A model generated the notes under the pieces. That model saw only the letters and a program-made list of their open reading frames with translations, searched no databases and was not told the origin of the DNA. This document shows, one piece after another, positions 21,217 to 34,470 of a DNA stretch of 64,000 nucleotides. The position numbers and the translations under genes were made by a program. This DNA is from Micromussa lordhowensis (taxonomy: Eukaryota > Cnidaria > Anthozoa > Scleractinia > Lobophylliidae), in NCBI GenBank assembly GCA_964020085.1, contig OZ026603.1:5500993-5564992 (forward strand), read 5' to 3'. Numbering within the stretch: the first letter of the stretch is position 1; each line of letters opens with the position of its first letter.

Positions 21217-24200
21217 TGGGGATCCCCTTGGCAAATTTGACATAGCTCGGCTTCACGGGCACTTTAAGAGGCGCGGTTTGCAGCAAAATGTTCTGCTAGG
21301 TTGGCACTTCAAGGAAATCCTAGTTAGAACATGATGGCATTGGCGCCAGGGTGTTTTTTCTGGCCTTGTTTTTGCAGTAGTTTCCCCTGGTCCCAACTTT
21401 GCAGAATTTCAGAAAACGCGCGCTGGGGGTCCCCTTGGCAAATTTGACATAGCTCGGCTTCACGGGCACTTTAAGAGGCGCGGTTTGCAGCAAAATGTTC
21501 TGCTAGGTTGGCACTTGAAGGAAATCGTAGTTAGAACATGATGGCATTGGCGCCAGGGTGTTTTTTTTGGCCTTCTTTTTGCAGTAGTTTCCCCTGGTCC
21601 CAACTTTGCAGAGTTTCAGAAAACGCGCGCTGGGGGTCCCCTTGGCAAATTTGACATAGCTCGGCTTCACGGGCACTTTAAGAGGCGCGGGTTGCAGCAA
21701 AATGTTGTGCTAGGTTGGCACTTCAAGGAAATGTTAGTTAGAACATGATGGCATTGGCGCCAGGGTGTTTTTTCTGGCCTTCTTTTTGCAGTAGTTTCCC
21801 CTGGTCCCAACTTTGCAGAATTTCAGAAAACGCGCGCTGGGGGTCCCCTTGGCAAATTTGACATAGCTCGGCTTCACGGGCACTTTAAGAGGCGCGGTTT
21901 GCAGCAAAATGTTCTGCTAGGTTGGCACTTCAAGGAAATCCTAGTTAGAACATGATGGTATTGGCGCCAGGGTGTTTTTTCTGGCCTTCTTTTTGCAGTA
22001 GTTTCCCCTGGTCCCAACTTTGCAGAATTTCAGAAAACGCGCGCTAGGGGTCCCCTTGGCAAATTTGACATAGCTCGGCTTCACGGGCACTTTAAGAGGC
22101 GCGGTTTGCAGCAAAATGTTCTGCTAGGTTGGCACTTTAAGGAAATCCTAGTTAAAACATGATGGCATTGTCGCCAGGGTGTTTTTTCTGGCCTTCTTTT
22201 TGCAGTAGTTTCCCCTGGTCCCAACTTTGCAGAATTTGAGAAAACGCGCGCTGGGGGTCCCCTTGGCAAATTTAACATAGCTCGGCTTCACGGGCACTTT
22301 AAGAGGCGCGATTTGCAGCAAAATGTTCTGCTAGGTTGGCACTTGAAGGAAATCGTAGTTAGAACATGATGGCCTTGACGTAAGGGTGTTTTTTCTGGCC
22401 TTCTTTTTGCAGTAGTTTCCCCTGGTCCCAACTTTGCAGAATTTCAGAAAACGCGCGCTGGGGGTCCCCTTGGCAAATTTGACATAGCTCGGCTTCACGG
22501 GCACTTTAAGAGGCGCGGTTTGCAGCAAAATGTTCTGCTAGGTTGGCACTTTAAGGAAATCTTAGTTAAAACATGATGGCATTGGCGCCAGGGTGTTTTT
22601 TCTGGCCTTCTTTTTGCAGTAGTTTCCCCTGGTCCCAACTTTGCAGAATTTCAGAAAACGCGCGCTGGGGGTCCCCTTGGCAAATTTGACATAGCTCGGC
22701 TTCACGGGCACTTTAAGAGGCGCGGTTTGCAGCAAAATGTTCTGCTAGGTTGGCACTTTAAGTAAATTCTAGTTAGAACATGATGGCATTGGCGCCAGGG
22801 TGTTTTCTCTGGCCTTCTTTTTGCAGTAGTTTCCCCTGGTCCCAACTTTGCAGAATTTCAGAAAACGCGCGCTGGGGGTCCCCTTGGCAAATTTGACATA
22901 GCTCGGCTTCACGGGCACTTTAAGAGGCGCGATTTGCAGCAAAATGTTCTGCTAGGTTGGCACTTGAAGGAAATCGTAGTTAGAACATGATGGCCTTGAC
23001 GCCAGGGTGTTTTTTCTGGCCTTCTTTTTGCAGTAGTTTCCCCTGGTCCCAACTTTGCAGAATTTCAGAAAACGCGCGCTGGGGGTCCCCTTGGCAAATT
23101 TGACATAGCTCGGCTTCACGGGCACTTTAAGAGGCGCGGTTTGCAGCAAAATGTTCTGCTAGGTTGGCACTTTAAGTAAATTCTAGTTAGAACATGATGG
23201 CATTGGCGCCAGGGTGTTTTCTCTGGCCTTCTTTTTGCAGTAGTTTCCCCTGGTCCCAACTTTGCAGAATTTCAGAAAACGCGCGCTGGGGGTCCCCTTG
23301 GCAAATTTGACATAGCTCGGCTTCACGGGCACTTTAAGAGGCGCGATTTGCAGCAAAATGTTCTGCTAGGTTGGCACTTGAAGGAAATCGTAGTTAGAAC
23401 ATGATGGCCTTGACGCCAGGGTGTTTTTTCTGGCCTTCTTTTTGCAGTAGTTTCCCCTGGTCCCAACTTTGCAGAATTTCAGAAAAAGTGCGCTGGGGGT
23501 CCCCTTGGCAAATTTGACATAGCTAGGCTTCACGGGCACTTTAAGAGGCGCGGTTTGCAGCAAAATGTTCTGCTAGGTTGGCACTTGAAGGAAATTGTAG
23601 TTAGAACATGATGGCCTTGACGCCAGGGTGTTTTTTCTGGCCTTCTTTTTGCAGTAGTTTCCCCTGGTCCCAACTTTGCAGAATTTCAGAAAACGCGCGC
23701 TGGGGATCCCCTTGGCAAATTTAACATAGCTCGGCTTCACGGGCACTTTAAGACGCGCGGTTTGCAGCAAAATGTTCTGCTAGGTTGGCACTTCAAGGAA
23801 ATCCTAGTTAGAACATGATGGCATTGGCGCCAGGGTGTTTTTTCTGGCCTTGTTTTTGCAGTAGTTTCCCCTGGTCCCAACTTTGCAGAATTTCAGAAAA
23901 CGCGCGCTGGGGGTCCCCTTGGCAAATTTGACATAGCTCGGCTTCACGGGCACTTTAAGAGGCGCGGTTTGCAGCAAAATGTTCTGCTAGGTTGGCACTT
24001 CAAGGAAATCGTAGTTAGAACATGATGGCATTGGCGCCAGGGTGTTTTTTTTGGCCTTCTTTTTGCAGTAGTTTCCCCTGGTCCCAACTTTGCAGAGTTT
24101 CAGAAAACGCGCGCTGGGGGTCCCCTTGGCAAATTTGACATAGCTCGGCTTCACGGGCACTTTAAGAGGCGCGGTTTGCAGCAAAATGTTCTGCTAGGTT

Positions 24201-25650
24201 GGCACTTCAAGGAAATTCTAGTTAGAACATGATGGCATTGGCGCCAGGGTGTTTTTTCTGGCCTTCTTTTTGCAGTAGTTTCCCCTGGTCCCAACTTTGC
24301 AGAATTTCAGAAAAAGCGCGCTGTGGGTCCCCTTGGCAAATTTCACATAGCTCGGCTTCACGGGCACTTTAAGAGGCGCGGTTTGCAGCAAAATGTTCTG
24401 CTAGGTTGGCACTTCAAGGAAATCTTAGTTAGAACATGATGGTATTGGCGCCAGGGTGTTTTTTCTGGCCTTCTTTTTGCAGTAGTTTCCCCTGGTCCCA
24501 ACTTTGCAGAATTTCAGAAAACGCGCGCTGGGGGTCCCCTTGGCAAATTTGACATAGCTCGGCTTCACGGGCACTTTAAGAGGCGCGGTTTGCAGCAAAA
24601 TGTTCTGCTAGGTTGGCACTTGAAGGAAATCCTAGTTAAAACATGATGGCATTGTCGCCAGGGTGTTTTTTCTGGCCTTCTTTTTGCAGTAGTTTCCCCT
24701 GGTCCCAACTTTGCAGAATTTGAGAAAACGCGCGCTGGGGGTCCCCTTGGCAAATTTGACATAGCTCGGCTTCACGGGCACTTTAAGAGGCGCGATTTGC
24801 AGCAAAATGTTCTGCTAGGTTGGCACTTGAAGGAAATCGTAGTTAGAACATGATGGCCTTGACGCAAGGGTGTTTTTTCTGGCCTTCTTTTTGCAGTAGT
24901 TTCCCCTGGTCCCAACTTTGCAGAATTTCAGAAAACGCGCGCTGGGGGTCCCCTTGGCAAATTTGACATAGCTCGGCTTCACGGGCACTTTAAGAGGCGC
25001 GGTTTGCAGCAAAATGTTCTGCTAGGTTGGCACTTTAAGGAAATCTTAGTTAGAACATGATGGCATTGGCGCCAGGGTGTTTTTTCTGGCCTTCTTTTTG
25101 CAGTAGTTTCCCCTGGTCCCAACTTTGCAGAATTTCAGAAAACGCGCGCTGGGGGTCCCCTTGGCAAATTTGACATAGCTCGGCTTCACGGGCACTTTAA
25201 GAGGCGCGGTTTGCAGCAAAATGTTCTGCTAGGTTGGCACTTTAAGTAAATTCTAGTTAGAACATGATGGCATTGGCGCCAGGGTGTTTTCTCTGGCCTT
25301 CTTTTTGCAGTAGTTTCCCCTGGTCCCAACTTTGCAGAATTTCAGAAAACGCGCGCTGGGGGTCCCCTTGGCAAATTTGACATAGCTCGGCTTCACGGGC
25401 ACTTTAAGAGGCGCGATTTGCAGCAAAATGTTCTGCTAGGTTGGCACTTGAAGGAAATCGTAGTTAGAACATGATGGCCTTGACGCCAGGGTGTTTTTTC
25501 TGGCCTTCTTTTTGCAGTAGTTTCCCCTGGTCCCAACTTTGCAGAATTTCAGAAAACGCGCGCTGGGGGTCCCCTTGGCAAATTTGACATAGCTCGGCTT
25601 CACGGGCACTTTAAGAGGCGCGGTTTGCAGCAAAATGTTCTGCTAGGTTG
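21217..25650 (+). repeat. Twelve-unit (2484 bp) offset duplication with internal dimers
   Basis: About 1950 bp at 21217-23166 recurs at 23701-25650. Shared marks at the 2484 offset include GGGGATCCCC (21219/23703), GGCCTTGTTTTTGC (about 21363/23847), GCAGAGTTTC (about 21608/24092), TTGTCGCCAGG with AATTTGAGAAAACG (about 22168/24652 and 22236/24720), GGCCTTGACG followed by TAAGGG or CAAGGG (about 22371/24855), AAGTAAATTC, and GTGTTTTCTCTGG (22801/25285). In the first copy the last two units are duplicated again: TGTTTTCTCT also lies at 23215, 414 bp on, and two further GGCCTTGACGCC units follow (about 23407 and 23614). The second copy lacks these. Confidence 0.85.
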
Positions 25651-28600
25651 GCACTTTAAGGAAATTTTAGTTAGAACATGATGGCATTGGCGCCAGGGTG
25701 TTTTTTCTGGCCTTCTTTTTGCAGTAGTTTCCCCTGGTCCCAACTTTGCAGAATTTCAGAAAACGCGCGCTGGGGGTCCCCTTGGCAAATTTGACATAGC
25801 TCAACTTCACGGGCACTTTAAGAGGCGCGATGTGCAGCAAAATGTTCTGCTAGGTTGGCACTTGAAGGAAATCCTAGTTAGAACATGATGGCATTGGCGC
25901 CAGGGTGTTTTTTCTGGCCTTCTTTTTGCAGTAGTTTCCCCTGGTCCCAACTTTGCAGAATTTCAGAAAACGCGCGCTGGGGGTCCCCTTGGCAAATTTG
26001 ACATAGCTCGGCTTCACGGGCACTTTAAGAGGCGCGGTTTGCAGCAAAATGTTCTGCTAGGTTGGCACTTCAAGGAAATCCTAGTTAGAACATGATGGCA
26101 TTGGCGCCAGGGTGTTTTTTCTGGCCTTCTTTTTGCAGTAGTTTCCCCTGGTCCCAACTTTGCAGAATTTCAGAAAACGCGCGCTGGGGGTCCCCTTGGC
26201 AAATTTGACATAGCTCGGCGTCACGGGCACTTTAAGAAGCGCGATTTGCAGCAAAATGTTTTGCTAGGTTGGCACTTCAAGAAAATTTTAGTTAGAACAT
26301 GATGGCATTGGCGCCAGGGTGTTTTTTCTGGCCTTCTTTTTGCAGTAGTTTCCCCTGGTCCCAACTTTGCAGAATTTCAGAAAACGCGCGCTGGGGGTCC
26401 CCTTGGCAAATTTGACATAGCTCGGCTTCACGGGCACTTTAAGAGGCGCGGTTTGCAGCAAAATGTTCTGCTAGATTGGCACTTTAAGAAAATTTTAGTT
26501 AGAACATGATGGCATTGGCGCCAGGGTGTTTTTTCTGGCCTTCTTTTTGCAGTAGTTTCCCCTGGTCCCAACTTTGCAGAATTTCAGAAAACGCGCGCTG
26601 GGGGTCCCCTTGGCAAATTTGACATAGCTCGGCTTTACGGCACTTTAAGAGGCGCGATTTGCAGCAAAATGTTCTGCTAGGTTGGCACTTCAAAGAAATC
26701 CTAGTTAAAACATGATGGCATTGGCGCCAGGGTGTTTTTTCTGGCCTTCTTTTTGCAGTAGTTTCCCCTGGTCCCAACTTTGCAGAATTTCAGAAAACGC
26801 GCGCTGGGGGTCCCCTTGGCAAATTTGACATAGCTCGGCTTCACGGGCACTTTAAGAGGCGCGGTTTGCAGCAAAATGTTCTGCTAGGTTGGCACTTCAA
26901 GGAAATTGTAGTTAGAACATGATGGCATTGGGGCCAGGGTGTTTATTTTGGCCTTCTTTTTGCAGTAGTTTCCCCTGGTCCCAACTTTGCAGAATTTCAG
27001 AAAACGCGCGCTGGGGGTCCCCTTGGCAAATTTGACATAGCTCGGCTTCACGGGCACTTTAAGAGGCGCGGTTTGCAGCAAAATGTTCTGCTAGGTTGGC
27101 ACTTTAAGTAAATTTTAGTTAGAACATGATGGCATTGGCGCCAGGGTGTTTTTTCTGGCCTTCTTTTTGCAGTAGTTTCCCCTGGTCCCAACTTTGCAGA
27201 ATTTCAGAAAACGCGCGCTGGGGATCCCCTTGGCAAATTTGACATAGCTCGGCTTCACGGGCACTTTAAGAGGCGCGATTTGTGGCAAAATGTTCTGCTA
27301 GGTTGGCACTTGAAGGAAATCCTAGTTAGAACATGATGGCCTTGACGCCAGGGTGTTTTTTCTGGCCTTCTTTTTGCAGTAGTTTCCCCTGGTCCCAACT
27401 TTGCAGAATTTCAGAAAACGCGCGCTGGGGGTCCCCTTGGCAAATTTGACATAGCTCGGCTTCACGGGCACTTTAAGAGGCGCGATTTGCAGCAAAATGT
27501 TCTGCTAGGTTGGCACTTCAAGGAAGTCCTAGTTAGAACATGATGGCATTGGCGCCAGGGTGTTTTTTCTGGCCTTCTTTTTGCAGTAGTTTCCCCTGGT
27601 CCCAACTTTGCAGAATGTCAGAAAAGGCGCGCTGGGGGTCCCCTTGGCAAATTTGACATAGCTCGGCTTCACGGGCACTTTAAGAGGCGCGGTTTGCAGC
27701 AAAATGTTCTGCTAGGTTGGCACTTGAAGGAAATCCTAGTTAGAACATGATGGCATTGGCGCCAGGGTGTTTTTTCTGGCCTTCTTTTTGCAGTAGTTTC
27801 CCCTGGTCCCAACTTTGCAGAATTTCAGAAAACGCGCGCTGGGGGTCCCCTTGGCAAATTTGACATAGCTCGGCTTCACGGGCACTTTAAGAGGCGCGGT
27901 TTGCAGCAAAATGTTCTGCTAGGTTGGCACTTCAAGGAAATGCTAGTTAGAACATGATGGCATTGGCGCCAGGGTGTTTTTTCTGGCCTTCTTTTTGCAG
28001 TAGTTTCCCCTGGTCCCAACTTTGCAGAATTTCAGAAAACGCGCGCTGGGGGTCCCCTTGGCAAATTTGACATAGCTCGGCGTCACCGGCACTTTAAGAG
28101 GCGCGATTTGCAGCAAAATGTTTTGCTAGGTTGGCACTTCAAGGAAATCCTAGTTAGAACATGATGGCATTGGCGCCAGGGTGTTTTTTCTGGCCTTCTT
28201 TTTGCAGTAGTTTCCCCTGGTCCCAACTTTGCAGAATTTCAGAAAACGCGCGCTGGGGGTCCCCTTGGCAAATTTGACATAGCTCGGCTTCACGGGCACT
28301 TTAAGAGGCGCGGTTTGCAGCAAAATGTTCTGCTAGGTTGGCACTTTAAGGAAATTTTAGTTAGAACATGATGGCATTGGCGCCAGGGTGTTTTTTCTGG
28401 CCTTCTTTTTGCAGTAGTTTCCCCTGGTCCCAACTTTGCAGAATTTCAGAAAACGCGCGCTGGGGGTCCCCTTGGCAAATTTGACATAGCTCGGCTTTAC
28501 GGGCACTTTAAGGGCGCGGTTTGCAGCAAAATGTTCTGCTAGGTTGGCACTTCAAGGAAATCCTAGTTAAAACATGATGGCATTGGCGCCAGGGTGTTTT

Positions 28601-30600
28601 TTCTGGCCTTCTTTTTGCAGTAGTTTCCCCTGGTCCCAACTTTGCAGAATTTCAGAAAACGCGCGCTGGGGGTCCCCTTGGCAAATTTGACATAGCTCGG
28701 CTTCACGGGCACTTTAAGAGGCGCGGTTTGCAGCAAAATGTTCTGCTAGGTTGGCACTTGAAGGAAATCCTAGTTAGAACATGATGGCATTGGCGCCAGG
28801 GTGTTTTTTCTGGCCTTCTTTTTGCAGTAGTTTCCCCTGGTCCCAACTTTGCAGAATTTCAGAAAACGCGCGCTGGGGGTCCCCTTGGCAAATTTGACAT
28901 AGCTCGGCTTCACGGGCACTTTAAGAGGCGCGGTTTGCAGCAAAATGTTCTGGTAGGTTGGCACTTTAAGGAAATCTTAGTTAGAACATGATGGCATTGG
29001 CGCCAGGGTGTTTTTTCTGGCCTTCTTTTTGCAGTAGTTTCCCCTGGTCCCAACTTTGCAGAATTTCAGAAAACGCGCGCTGGGGGTCCCCTTGGCAAAT
29101 TTGACATAGCTCGGCGTCACGGGCACTTTAAGAGGCGCGATTTGCAGCAAAATGTTTTGCTAGGTTGGCACTTCAAGGAAATCGTAGTTAGAACATGATG
29201 GCATTGGCGCCAGGGTGTTTTTTCTGGCCTTCTTTTTGCAGTAGTTTCCCCTGGTCCCAACTTTGCAGAATTTCAGAAAACGCGCGCTGGGGGTCCCCTT
29301 GGCAAATTTGACATAGCTCGGCTTCACGGGCACTTTAAGAGGCGCGGTTTGCAGCAAAATGTTTTGCTAGGTTGGCACTTCAAGGAAATTGTAGTTAGAA
29401 CATGATGGCATTGGGGCCAGGGTGTTTTTTGTGGCCTTCTTTTTGCAGTAGTTTCCCCTGGTCCCAACTTTGCAGAATTTCAGAAAACGCGCGCTGGGGG
29501 TCCCCTTGGCAAATTTGACATAGCTCGGCTTCACGGGCACTTTAAGAGGCGCAGTTTGCAGCAAAATGTTCTGCTAGGTTGGCACTTCAAGGAAATCTCA
29601 GTAAAAACATGATGGCATTGGCGCCAGGGTGTTTTTTCTGGCCTTCTTTTTGCAGTAGTTTCCCCTGGTCCCAACTTTGCAGAATTTCAGAAAACGCGCG
29701 CTGGGGGTCCCCTTGGCAAATTTGACATAGCTCGGCTTCACGGGCAGTTTAAGAGGCGCGGTTTGCAGCAAAATGTTCTGCTAGGTTGGCACTTCAAGAA
29801 AATTTTAGTTAGAACATGATGGCATTGGCGCCAGGGTGTTTTTTCTGGCCTTCTTTTTGCAGTAGCTTCCCCTGGTCCCAACTTTGCAGAATTTTAGAAA
29901 ACGCGCGCTGGGGGTCCCCTTGGCAAATTTGACATAGCTCGGCTTCACGGGCACTTTAAGAGGCGCGGTTTGCAGCAAAATGTTCTGCTAGGTTGGCACT
30001 TGAAGGAACTTGTAGTTAGAACATGATGGCATTGGCGCCAGGGTGTTTTTTCTGGCCTTCTTTTTGCAGTAGTTTTCCCTGGTCCCAACTTTGCAGAATT
30101 TCAGAAAACGCGCGCTGGGGGTCCCCTTGGCAAATTTGACATAGCTCGGCTTCACGGGCACTTTAAGAGGCGCGGTTTGCAGCAAAATGTTTTGCTAGGT
30201 TGGCACTTTAAGGAAATCTTAGTTAAAACATGATGGCATTGGCGCCAGGGTGTTTTTTCTGGCCTTCTTTTTGCAGTAGTTTCCCCTGGTCCCAACTTTG
30301 CAGAATTTCAGAAAACGCGCGCTGGGGGTCCCCTTGGCAAATTTGACATAGCTCGGCTTCACGGGCACTTTAAGAGGCGCGGTTTGCAGCAAAATGTTCT
30401 GCTAGGTTGGCACTTTAAGGAAATCTTAGTTAAAACATGATGGCATTGGCGCCAGGGTGTTTTTTCTGGCCTTCTTTTTGCAGTAGTTTCCCCTGGTCCC
30501 AACTTTGCAGAATTTCAGAAAACGCGCGCTGGGGGTCCCCTTGGCAAATTTGACATAGCTCGGCTTCACGGGCACTTTAAGAGGCGCAGTTTGCAGCAAA
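25651..30600 (+). repeat. Satellite units with a 9-unit (1862 bp) offset relation
   Basis: CTCGGCGTCAC occurs at 26215, 28077 and 29111. GGCTTTACGG units recur at about 26632 and 28494, so about 26.2-26.85 kb resembles 28.07-28.7 kb at an offset of 1862 bp (nine units less one base). TTGGGGCCAGGG occurs near 26929 and 29412. One-base deletions lie at about 26639 (ACGGCAC for ACGGGCAC) and 28510 (TTAAGGGCG). A rare GATTTGTGGC change is near 27278, and AATGTCAGAAAAGGCGC is near 27615. Otherwise these are plain monomers. Confidence 0.75.
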
Positions 30601-33600
30601 ATATTCTGCTAGGTTGGCACTTCAAGGAAATTCTAGTAAGAACATGATGGCATTGGCGCCAGGGTGTTTTTTCTGGCCTTCTTTTTGCAGTAGTTTCCCC
30701 TGGTCCCAACTTTGGAGAATTTCAGAAAACGCGCGCTGGGGGTCCCCTTGGAAAATTTGACATAGCTCGGCTTCACGGGCACTTTAAGAGGCGCGGTTTG
30801 CAGCAAAATGTTCTGCTAGGTTGGCACTTCAAGGAAATTTTGAGTTATAACATGATGGCATTGGCGCCAGGGTGTTTTTTCTGGCCTTCTTTTTGCAGTA
30901 GCTTCCCCTGGTCCCAACTTTGCAGAATTTCAGAAAACGCGCGCTGGGGGTCCCCTTGGCAAATTTGATATAGCTCGGCTTCACGGGCACTTTAAGAGGC
31001 GCGGTTTGCAGCAAAATGTTCTGCTAGGTTGGCACTTGAAGGAAATTGTAGTTAGAACATGATGGCATTGGCGCCAGAGTTTTTTTTTTGTGGCCTTCTT
31101 TTTGCAGTAGTTTTCCCTAGTCCCAACTTTGCAGAATTTCAGAAAACGCGCGCTGGGGGTCCCCTTGGCAAATTTGACATAGCTCGGCTTCACGGGCACT
31201 TTAAGAGGCGCGGTTTGCAGCAAAATGTTCTGCTAGGTTGGCACTTGAAGGAAATCCTAGTTAGAACATGATGGCATTGGCGCCAGGGTGTTTTTTCTGG
31301 CCTTCTTTTTGCAGTAGTTTCCCCTGGTCCCAACTTTGCAGAATTTCAGAAAACGCGCGCTGGGGGTCCCCTTGGCAAATTTGACATAGCTCGGCTTCAC
31401 GGGCACTTTAAGAGGCGCGGTTTGCAGCAAAATGTTCTGCTAGGTTGGCACTTCAAGGAAATTTTAGTTAGAACATGATGGCATTGGCGCGAGGGTGTTT
31501 TTTCTGGCCTTCTTTTTGCAGTAGTTTCCCCTGGTCCCAACTTTGCAGAATTTCAGAAAACGCGCGCTGGGGGTCCCCTTGGCAAATTTGACATAGCTCG
31601 GCTTCACGGGCACTTTAAGAGGCGCGGTTTGCAGCAAAATGTTCTGCTAGGTTGGCACTTCAAGGAAATTTTAGTTAGAACATGATGGCATTGGCGCCAG
31701 GGTGTTTTTTCTGGCCTTCTTTTTGCAGTAGTTTCCCCTGGTCCCAACTTTGCAGAATTTCAGAAAACGCGCGCTGGGGGTCCCCTTGGCAAATTTGACA
31801 TAGCTCGGCTTCACGGGCACTTTAAGAGGCGCAGTTTGCAGCAAAATATTCTGCTAGGTTGGCACTTCAAGGAAATTCTAGTAAGAACATGATGGCATTG
31901 GCGCCAGGGTGTTTTTTCTGGCCTTCTTTTTGCAGTAGTTTCCCCTGGTCCCAACTTTGGAGAATTTCAGAAAACGCGCGCTGGGGGTCCCCTTGGAAAA
32001 TTTGACATAGCTCGGCTTCACGGGCACTTTAAGAGGCGCGATTTGCAGCAAAATGTTCTGCTAGGTTGGCACTTCAAGGAAATTTTAGTTATAACATGAT
32101 GGCATTGGCGCCAGGGTGTTTTTTCTGGCCTTCTTTTTGCAGTAGCTTCCCCTGGTCCCAACTTTGCAGAATTTCAGAAAACGCGCGCTGGGGGTCCCCT
32201 TGGCAAATTTGATATAGCTCGGCTTCACGGGCACTTTAAGAGGCGCGGTTTGCAGCAAAATGTTCTGCTAGGTTGGCACTTGAAGGAAATTGTAGTTAGA
32301 ACATGATGGCATTGGCGCCAGAGTTTTTTTTTGTGGCCTTCTTTTTGCAGTAGTTTTCCCTAGTCCCAACTTTGCAGAATTTCAGAAAACGCGCGCTGGG
32401 GGTCCCCTTGGCAAATTTGACATAGCTCGGCTTCACGGGCACTTTAAGAGGCGCGGTTTGCAGCAAAATGTTCTGCTAGGTTGGCACTTGAAGGAAATTC
32501 TAGTTAGAACATGATGGCATTGGCGCCAGGGTGTTTTTTCTGGCCTTCTTTTTGCAGTAGTTTCCCCTGGTCCCAACTTTGCAGAATTTCAGAAAACGCG
32601 CGCTGGGGGTCCCCTTGGCAAATTTGACATAGCTCGGCTTCACGGGCACTTTAAGAGGCGCGGTTTGCAGCAAAATGTTCTGCTAGGTTGGCACTTCAAG
32701 GAAATTTTAGTTAGAACATGATGGCATTGGCGCGAGGGTGTTTTTTCTGGCCTTCTTTTTGCAGTAGTTTCCCCTGGTCCCAACTTTGCAGAATTTCAGA
32801 AAACGCGCGCTGGGGGTCCCCTTGGCAAATTTGACATAGCTCGGCTTCACGGGCACTTTAAGAGGCGCGGTTTGCAGCAAAATGTTCTGCTAGGTTGGCA
32901 CTTCAAGGAAATTTTAGTTAGAACATGATGGCATTGGCGCCAGGGTGTTTTTTCTGGCCTTCTTTTTGCAGTAGCTTCCCCTGGTCCCAACTTTGCAGAA
33001 TTTCAGAAAACGCGCGCTGGGGGTCCCCTTGGCAAATTTGACATAGCTCGGCTTCACGGGCACTTTAAGAGGCGCAGTTTGCAGCAAAATATTCTGCTAG
33101 GTTGGCACTTCAAGGAAATTCTAGTAAGAACATGATGGCATTGGCGCCAGGGTGTTTTTTCTGGCCTTCTTTTTGCAGTAGTTTCCCCTGGTCCCAACTT
33201 TGCAGAATTTCAGAAAACGCGCGCTGGGGGTCCCCTTGGCAAATTTGACATAGCTCGGCTTCACGGGCACTTTAAGAGGCGCGGTTTGCAGCAAAATGTT
33301 CTGCTAGGTTGGCACTTCAAGGAAATCCTAGTTAAAACATGATGGCATTGGCGCCAGGGTGTTTTTTCTGGCCTTCTTTTTGCAGTAGTTTCCCCTGGTC
33401 CCAACTTTGCAGAATTTCAGAAAACGCGCGCTGGGGGTCCCCTTGGCAAATTTGACATAGCTCGACTTCACGGGCACTTTAAGAGGCGCGGTTTGCAGCA
33501 AAATGTTCTGCTAGGTTGGCACTTCAAGGAAATCCTAGTTGGAACATGATGGCTTTGGCGCCAGGGTGTTTTTTCTGGCCTTCTTTTTGCAGTAGTTTCC

Positions 33601-34470
33601 CCTGGTCCCAACTTTGCAGAATTTCAGAAAACGCGCGCTGGGGGTCCCCTTGGCAAATTTGACATAGCTCGGCTTCACGGGCACTTTAAGAGGCGCGGTT
33701 TGCAGCAAAATGTTCTGCTAGGATGGCACTTTAAGGAAATCTTAGTTAGAACATGATGGCATTGGCGCGAGGGTGTTTTTTCTGGCCTTCTTTTTGCAGT
33801 AGTTTCCCCTGGTCCCAACTTTGCAGAATTTCAGAAAACGCGCGCTGGGGGTCCCCTTGGCAAATTTGACATAGCTCGGCTTCACGGGCACTTTAAGAGG
33901 CGCGGTTTGCAGCAAAATGTTCTGCTAGGTTGGCACTATAAGGAAATCCTAGTTAGAACATGATGGCATTGGCGCCAGGGTGTTTTTTCTGGCCTTCTTT
34001 TTGCAGTAGTTTCCCCTGGTCCCAACTTTGCAGAATTTCAGAAAACGCGCTCTGGGGGTCCCCTTGGTAAATTTGACATAGCTCGGCTTCACGGGCACTT
34101 TAAGAGGCGCGGTTTGCAGCAAATTGTTCTGCTAGATTGGCACTTTAAGGAAATCCTAGTTAAAACATGATGGCATTGGCGCCAGGGTGTTTTTTCTGGC
34201 CTTCTTTTTGCAGTAGTTTCCCCTGGTCCCAAGTTGCAGAATTTCAGAAAACGCGCGCTGGGGGTCTCTTTGGCAAATTTGACATAGCTCGGCTTCACGG
34301 GCACTTTAAGAGACGCAGTTTGCGGCAAAATATTCTGCTAGGTTAGCGCTTCAAGGAAATTGTAGTAAGAACATGATGGCATTGGCGCCAGGGTGTTTTT
34401 TCTGGTCTTCTTTTTGCAGTAGTTTCCCCTGGTCCCAACTTTGCAGAATTTCAGAAAACGCGCGCTGGGG
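30601..34470 (+). repeat. Hexamer HOR, about 1244 bp, four register marks
   Basis: The pair AATATTCTGC + AGTAAGAACATG recurs with AGTAAG at 30635, 31880, 33123 and 34364 (spacings 1245, 1243 and 1241). The first two copies also share TTTGGAGAATTT (30712/31957), TTGGAAAATTT, AGTAGCTTCCCC, GATATAGCTCGG and a unit reading GCGCCAGAG followed by a long T run (31071/32315). That run is T10 in the first copy and T9 in the second, so the homopolymer has slipped since duplication. The copies to the right are progressively more diverged, and the fourth adds GTTAGCGCTTC and GAGACGCAG. Confidence 0.85.
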
